This document shows, in pieces, positions 60,032-64,000 of a stretch of 64,000 bases of DNA. This DNA comes from Metridium senile (lineage: Eukaryota; Cnidaria; Anthozoa; Actiniaria; Metridiidae): the NCBI GenBank assembly GCA_949775045.1, contig OX459100.1, forward strand, positions 964,501-1,028,500, in the 5' to 3' direction. How positions within the stretch are numbered: the stretch's first letter is position 1; each line of letters begins with the position of its first letter. Under the pieces are notes generated by a model that worked only from the letters and a program-made list of their open reading frames with translations, did not search any database and had not been told where the DNA came from. Position numbers and translations under genes: made by a program.

Positions 60032-60600
60032 ATGACAAACAGGGGTCAACGGGTTTTTAAACGTTTTTACTCGAACAAAATGAGTGGATTTACTGAAGAA
60101 ATATCAAAATTCTTTGAAGCTACCTCTTCACTTATTGCTGAAGTTCAAAATTTTAGTTGCAGTCAAAGTGTAGATGGGTTACGTGCATCATTTTACAAAG
60201 AACGTCTGCAAGTTCACATAGAAATATGCTGTGTTATTATAACGTTAAACATACAACAACAACCTTCCGCAATGATGGTATACAACGAACTCGTCGATCT
60301 GGCAAACCAGCTTTCACTTCCCTCTGAATTGCTAAGTGAGAATGACAACACAAGCAGACATCCCATGTCAATCGGCATTACTTTGGAGCAGCTTGAGCTC
60401 TTAAGAGGAATGAGGTACAGCTGGAAACAAATTGCCTCTGTGATGAATGTCTCATTGAGCACAATTACTCGTCGGAGAACTGAACTTGGATTTGTCGATG
60501 AAAACGTCGGATATTCATCATAAACTGACAACGAACTCGATGATATCATTCGAGATTTGCGTCAGACTTTGCCCTATTGTGGAGTTAGTTTAGTTGACTA
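60032..60600 (+). pseudogene. Broken N-terminal copy of a HTH/DDE integrase-type gene
   Basis: 163 codons to TAA at 60521-60523, and the same frame stays open for 25 more codons to a second stop at 60598-60600. It resembles the N-terminal 170 residues of the ORF at 62012: MSGFTEEISKFFEATSSL, then a helix-turn-helix (YSWKQIASVMNVSLSTITRR) as in the intact copy's FSWQKIADILGVSRWTVSRR. The DDE core is absent. It is probably a truncated paralogue, though a short DNA-binding protein made from the fragment cannot be excluded. Confidence 0.6.
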
Positions 60601-62011
60601 AAATACTTCCTCAGCAATCTCACAAGAGCCGACAAGTGGTTCAGCTTGCATTGACTCGGGGTCAACTGTCTACTTTTGACAGCTTTCACAAGCAAAATTT
60701 TTATTTATTTACTTAAAAAACAAAATGTTTCATTTTAAAAAAAGAACTGATAAGAATTTAATCAGAACACTATTATGCCGCATGTTTATTTTTGCTATCT
60801 CTATAGGCGTATCAGTCATGTGACAATCTCTTGCTAAGTATCCTCGCCTTTCTCTTGCCTAAGTATCCTCGCCTTTCTCTTGCTAAGTATCCTCGCCTTA
60901 TTCCTGTACATGATGTCGAGTCGGTATCAAAAGTGTCAAGTTCTATTGTTAAAAACAATAGATTAGTTGTATTTGATACATGTATCAGGAACATGTATTC
61001 TGACTTGTATTTCGCGCCATACTTACGGTCGCTGGCGACCGTAAACGCTGATTGGCTCATTCCTGACAAATGATTGACAGATATTGGGATAGGTCACGAC
61101 GAAAACCAGAACACACTTTCATTCAGCTTCTTTGCTTGTAAACATGTTAATTGTTTATATATAGTTTTGGTAGTGAACGGCGAGTATTACCCAACTTTCA
61201 AGTAAGGTTAATTCTTTTGGCCTGACGACAGCCGATCTATCCGATGAAGCGGTATGCTGTTATAATATTAGGTCCAGCGAGATTTCTCGACGAGCTGAAA
61301 CTCTTTCAATGTTTCCTCAATCTAAGCTACATTTATTTCCAACTTTGTTCCAAGCTAGAGTGGAATAATATAGTTATCATAAGAGAAGGTTTGAGGCCAT
61401 GTACTACTGTAATTTGCTAATTTAATCTTAGCTTTCGTCGGTCGCCGACATCATCAGAAGATAGTGAAAGATTATTCGAAATTAACATAGTTATGTGAGT
61501 GTAATAAGAGTGTCAAACACTATAGTTATCATTTGAAGATGAATATAGTTATCATTTGAAGATGAAACATCGGATATGGCAAGCCGATTGTAGCAATATT
61601 CAATAAAAAAAAATGTTATTTCAAAGAGTACTATTTCAATTCAATTCAACGATCATATTTCGTTCAATACACTTTTTTCTCGTTCAATGCTTTTTTTTTG
61701 TTCAACAAAACTTTTGCATTTAACGTTTTATCAATATTCAACAAGACTTTTTCATATTCAACACATTTTTTGCGTTCAACGCGTTATTTTTCCTTCAATG
61801 CAAATTTGTTTTCGTTCAACGCGTTTTTTTTCGTTCAACGCATTATTTTTCGTTCAACACATTATTTTTCGTTCAACGATGTATTATTTAGTACTGTACA
61901 GCGGTTGATATATATTACCCAGTCCCTCAGGATATTGTTAGCGTCGTAAGCCTGGTACCGAGTCAAGGAGAATCATTTTACAATTTCTGCGTTTCCATTT
62001 TACTTAATCTA
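60601..62011. other. Spacer with small repeats between the two integrase-type genes
   Basis: It contains a three-copy 24-bp repeat (cttgctaagtatcctcgcct, about 60830-60905), a perfect hairpin TTACGGTCGC-TG-GCGACCGTAA (61023-61044), and at 61640-61880 a loose tandem repeat of TTCAACRCATTATTTTTCG type. No gene seen. The last 60 bp before 62012 would be the 5' UTR of the next gene. Confidence 0.6.
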
Positions 62012-63499
62012 ATGTCTCTACAATCAAGTTTCAATCCTGACGAAGACCTTACAAAATTTCTTCATTTAGTTCTGGACAATGCAGAGCAGGCTCTACTTGG
62101 AGACTGCTCCTCGAATAGTTTACAAATTCAGACCGTTGTCGATCAAACGATTGGTTTGCTTCGATCCTTGGCTGAAAACGACAATGAATTCCACGACTAC
62201 TGGAGCTCTCTAGCAAGTGCATTTTACGATGTTTTTCAGTCCTTGCAGGAGCAACATTTAAAACTGCACAAAAGGCCAACTGCTGTAGCTCAAGTGCCTG
62301 TTGACTCTAAGCGCACTGGTAGACCTGGAAGACCATCATTACAAATTCCACAAGAAATGCTAGAGGACCTGAGAGGTTTTGGTTTTTCCTGGCAGAAAAT
62401 AGCCGATATATTGGGAGTGTCGCGCTGGACTGTCTCTAGGAGATTAAAGGAGTATAATTTACAATCAATGAGTGGTTTCAGCTCATTGTCTGATGGGGAA
62501 CTAGATGAAAAGGTATCTGAATATATGAATGAACATGGCAAAACTACAGGACAGGTATACATGAGTGGTTACCTCAGATCAAAGGGGCTGAGAGTACAAA
62601 GGAGTAGAGTAAGGGAGAGCATAGCAAGGCTGGATCCTGAAAATGCAGCTTTGCGATGGGGAGCAGTTGTAAGACGAAGAACTTACCAAGTTCCTTGGCC
62701 TAATTCCTTGTGGCATCTTGATGGACATCACTCTCTCATACGCTGGGGGCTAGTTGTCCATGGCTGCATAGATGGCTTTTCTAGACGGATCATGTTTCTT
62801 CATTGCAGTTCAAACAACTTATCAGAAACAGTGCTATCCCTTTTTCTAAATGTTATTGAGAAAGATAGACTTTGGCCTTCCCGAATTCGTGTCGACAAAG
62901 GTGTAGAAAATGTTTTGATTTGTGATGCTATGGTGGATGCAAGAGGACCAAATAGGGGGAGCTTTATTGCTGGGCCTTCTACTCACAATCAAAGAATAGA
63001 ACGGCTGTGGAGGGACGTGTTTCGTTGTGTTGTCCACTATTTTTATTATCTGTTCTATGCTTTAGAAGATACTGGCAAATTAAATATTGAAGATCCCACT
63101 AACATGTTTGCACTTCATTATGTCTTTCTTGCAAGAATCAATAAAGCACTTCATCAATACCTGGAAACCTTCAATAATCATGGTATCCGAACTGCTAATA
63201 ACTGGTCTCCATATCAAATGTGGATGAATGGAATGCTTCATGATGATAATCCATTATCACATGACTGCCTTGATGAAGACCCAGATGACCTGGTATTCTA
63301 TGGCTATGATCCACAGGGACCTTCCCCATTTGATGATAGTGATAACAATGTCACAGTATCTCCAGTAGAGATATCAATGGAAGATGAAGTTTTGCAGATT
63401 CTTAAACAGGAAATAGATCCATTGGCATCCTCTACAGAGATGGGTATGGAAATTTACACGAATGCCTTGGACCTAGTTAAACAAACTATAAACGTGTAA
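62012..63499 (+). CDS. Intronless HTH + DDE integrase-core protein, transposon-derived
   Basis: 495 codons in one exon. Residues 102-109 form an AT-hook-like GRPGRPS. Residues 110-150 form a helix-turn-helix (FSWQKIADILGVSRWTVSRR). The integrase (rve-like) core follows with D237 (WHLDGHH), D295 (RVDKGVEN) and E330 (NQRIERLWRD), so 34 residues separate the last two. The tail is acidic (DEDPDDLVFYGYD). Such proteins cut and join DNA ends. This one could belong to an IS3/IS481-like eukaryotic transposon family or be a domesticated multicopy gene. No inverted repeats bounding it were recognised. The catalytic triad is complete, the frame is intact, and the likely poly(A) signal is at 63604. Confidence 0.8.
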   Translation: MSLQSSFNPDEDLTKFLHLVLDNAEQALLGDCSSNSLQIQTVVDQTIGLLRSLAENDNEFHDYWSSLASAFYDVFQSLQEQHLKLHKRPTAVAQVPVDSKRTGRPGRPSLQIPQEMLEDLRGFGFSWQKIADILGVSRWTVSRRLKEYNLQSMSGFSSLSDGELDEKVSEYMNEHGKTTGQVYMSGYLRSKGLRVQRSRVRESIARLDPENAALRWGAVVRRRTYQVPWPNSLWHLDGHHSLIRWGLVVHGCIDGFSRRIMFLHCSSNNLSETVLSLFLNVIEKDRLWPSRIRVDKGVENVLICDAMVDARGPNRGSFIAGPSTHNQRIERLWRDVFRCVVHYFYYLFYALEDTGKLNIEDPTNMFALHYVFLARINKALHQYLETFNNHGIRTANNWSPYQMWMNGMLHDDNPLSHDCLDEDPDDLVFYGYDPQGPSPFDDSDNNVTVSPVEISMEDEVLQILKQEIDPLASSTEMGMEIYTNALDLVKQTINV

Positions 63500-64000
63500 C
63501 ATGATATACATCAATGCATTCACACTCAAATGGTCATTTGTCATCATTGTACATGTAAGTGACAAACCATAAGGAATAATAGCTGGATGAGAGAAACCAA
63601 CCAAAATAAAAATTGTTCACACCCCCAGTTACTGTATTTCAAATAGTTTGTCAGCGCTTTTCTGAAATAGATCAATAATTATCAATGTATAAGATCAAAC
63701 AACTTTTATTCATCATTATCAAGATATAGTCAACAAAGCAAATATCCATGTAAAAACTACATAAATTTAACAATCATTTTGTTTTTGTTGTCATTGAGAT
63801 TGATTTTCATGAACCCTTGAAATACATGTAGTTGTTAACTAATGGTAACATTTAACTACTACACATTTTTGCTAATGTTTACAAGTTTATGTAAACCACT
63901 CTATCATTTTTATAGTCGTTAAACTTAAACTGTAAAATAATTAGCTATTAAGAGTGGTTTTAACTGGACTGTGAAATAGTTACCAAGCTATTAATAGACA
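63500..64000. other. 3' flank of the integrase-type gene
   Basis: AT-rich, with AATAAA at about 63604. No further gene seen. Confidence 0.5.

Overview
The window is nuclear DNA of an AT-rich, repeat-rich animal. The genes have many introns and sit among SINE, LINE, MITE and minisatellite sequence. Several short repeats (the TTAA-flanked element at 5.6-6.3 kb, the GGGGCC-ended foldback at 18.5 kb, the ACCCTAAAAGGTA cluster at 20.5 kb) look like repeats I associate with anthozoan cnidarians. That placement is an inference and was not tested. Intron-exon structures were assembled by hand from splice sites and frame continuity.

0-14 kb: most of a puratrophin-1/quattro (PLEKHG4)-type Rho GEF on the + strand, 19 exons seen, entering from an N-terminal part I cannot find. 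15.7-22.9 kb: a complete 13-exon OSGEP (Kae1) gene of exactly 335 codons. 24.2-27.95 kb: a complete 3-exon monocarboxylate-transporter-like (SLC16) gene. 28.7-29.7 kb, minus strand: two candidate exons of a PPP1R16/MYPT-type protein ending in a CaaX box, broken up by repeats. 29.8-31.3 kb: the 3' part of a restriction-like-endonuclease LINE. 31.5-33.1 kb: a 1.6 kb foldback element with a 9-bp target duplication.

33.7-58.4 kb is the most unusual part. Two inverted arms (33.7-35.2 kb and 51.2-58.4 kb) enclose a 14.4 kb head-to-tail array (35570-49953) of three near-identical 4.7 kb units plus a fourth copy of the 271-bp segment that starts each unit. Each unit holds the 271-bp MITE-like segment, a Tc1-like transposase gene with its own inverted repeats, a set of symmetric short repeats, TA-rich microsatellites, and on the minus strand a replication-initiator protein (HUH endonuclease plus SF3 helicase) of the CRESS-DNA type. 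Rep is open in two copies. The transposase carries the same in-frame stops in all three. The array starts and ends exactly at a TA-flanked MITE end. It may be a replicating or formerly replicating element amplified in tandem by rolling circle or by unequal recombination between its end repeats.

58.4-64 kb: a 78-bp CCAAT-containing tandem array (about 15 copies), a broken copy and then an intact intronless copy of a HTH + DDE integrase-type gene.
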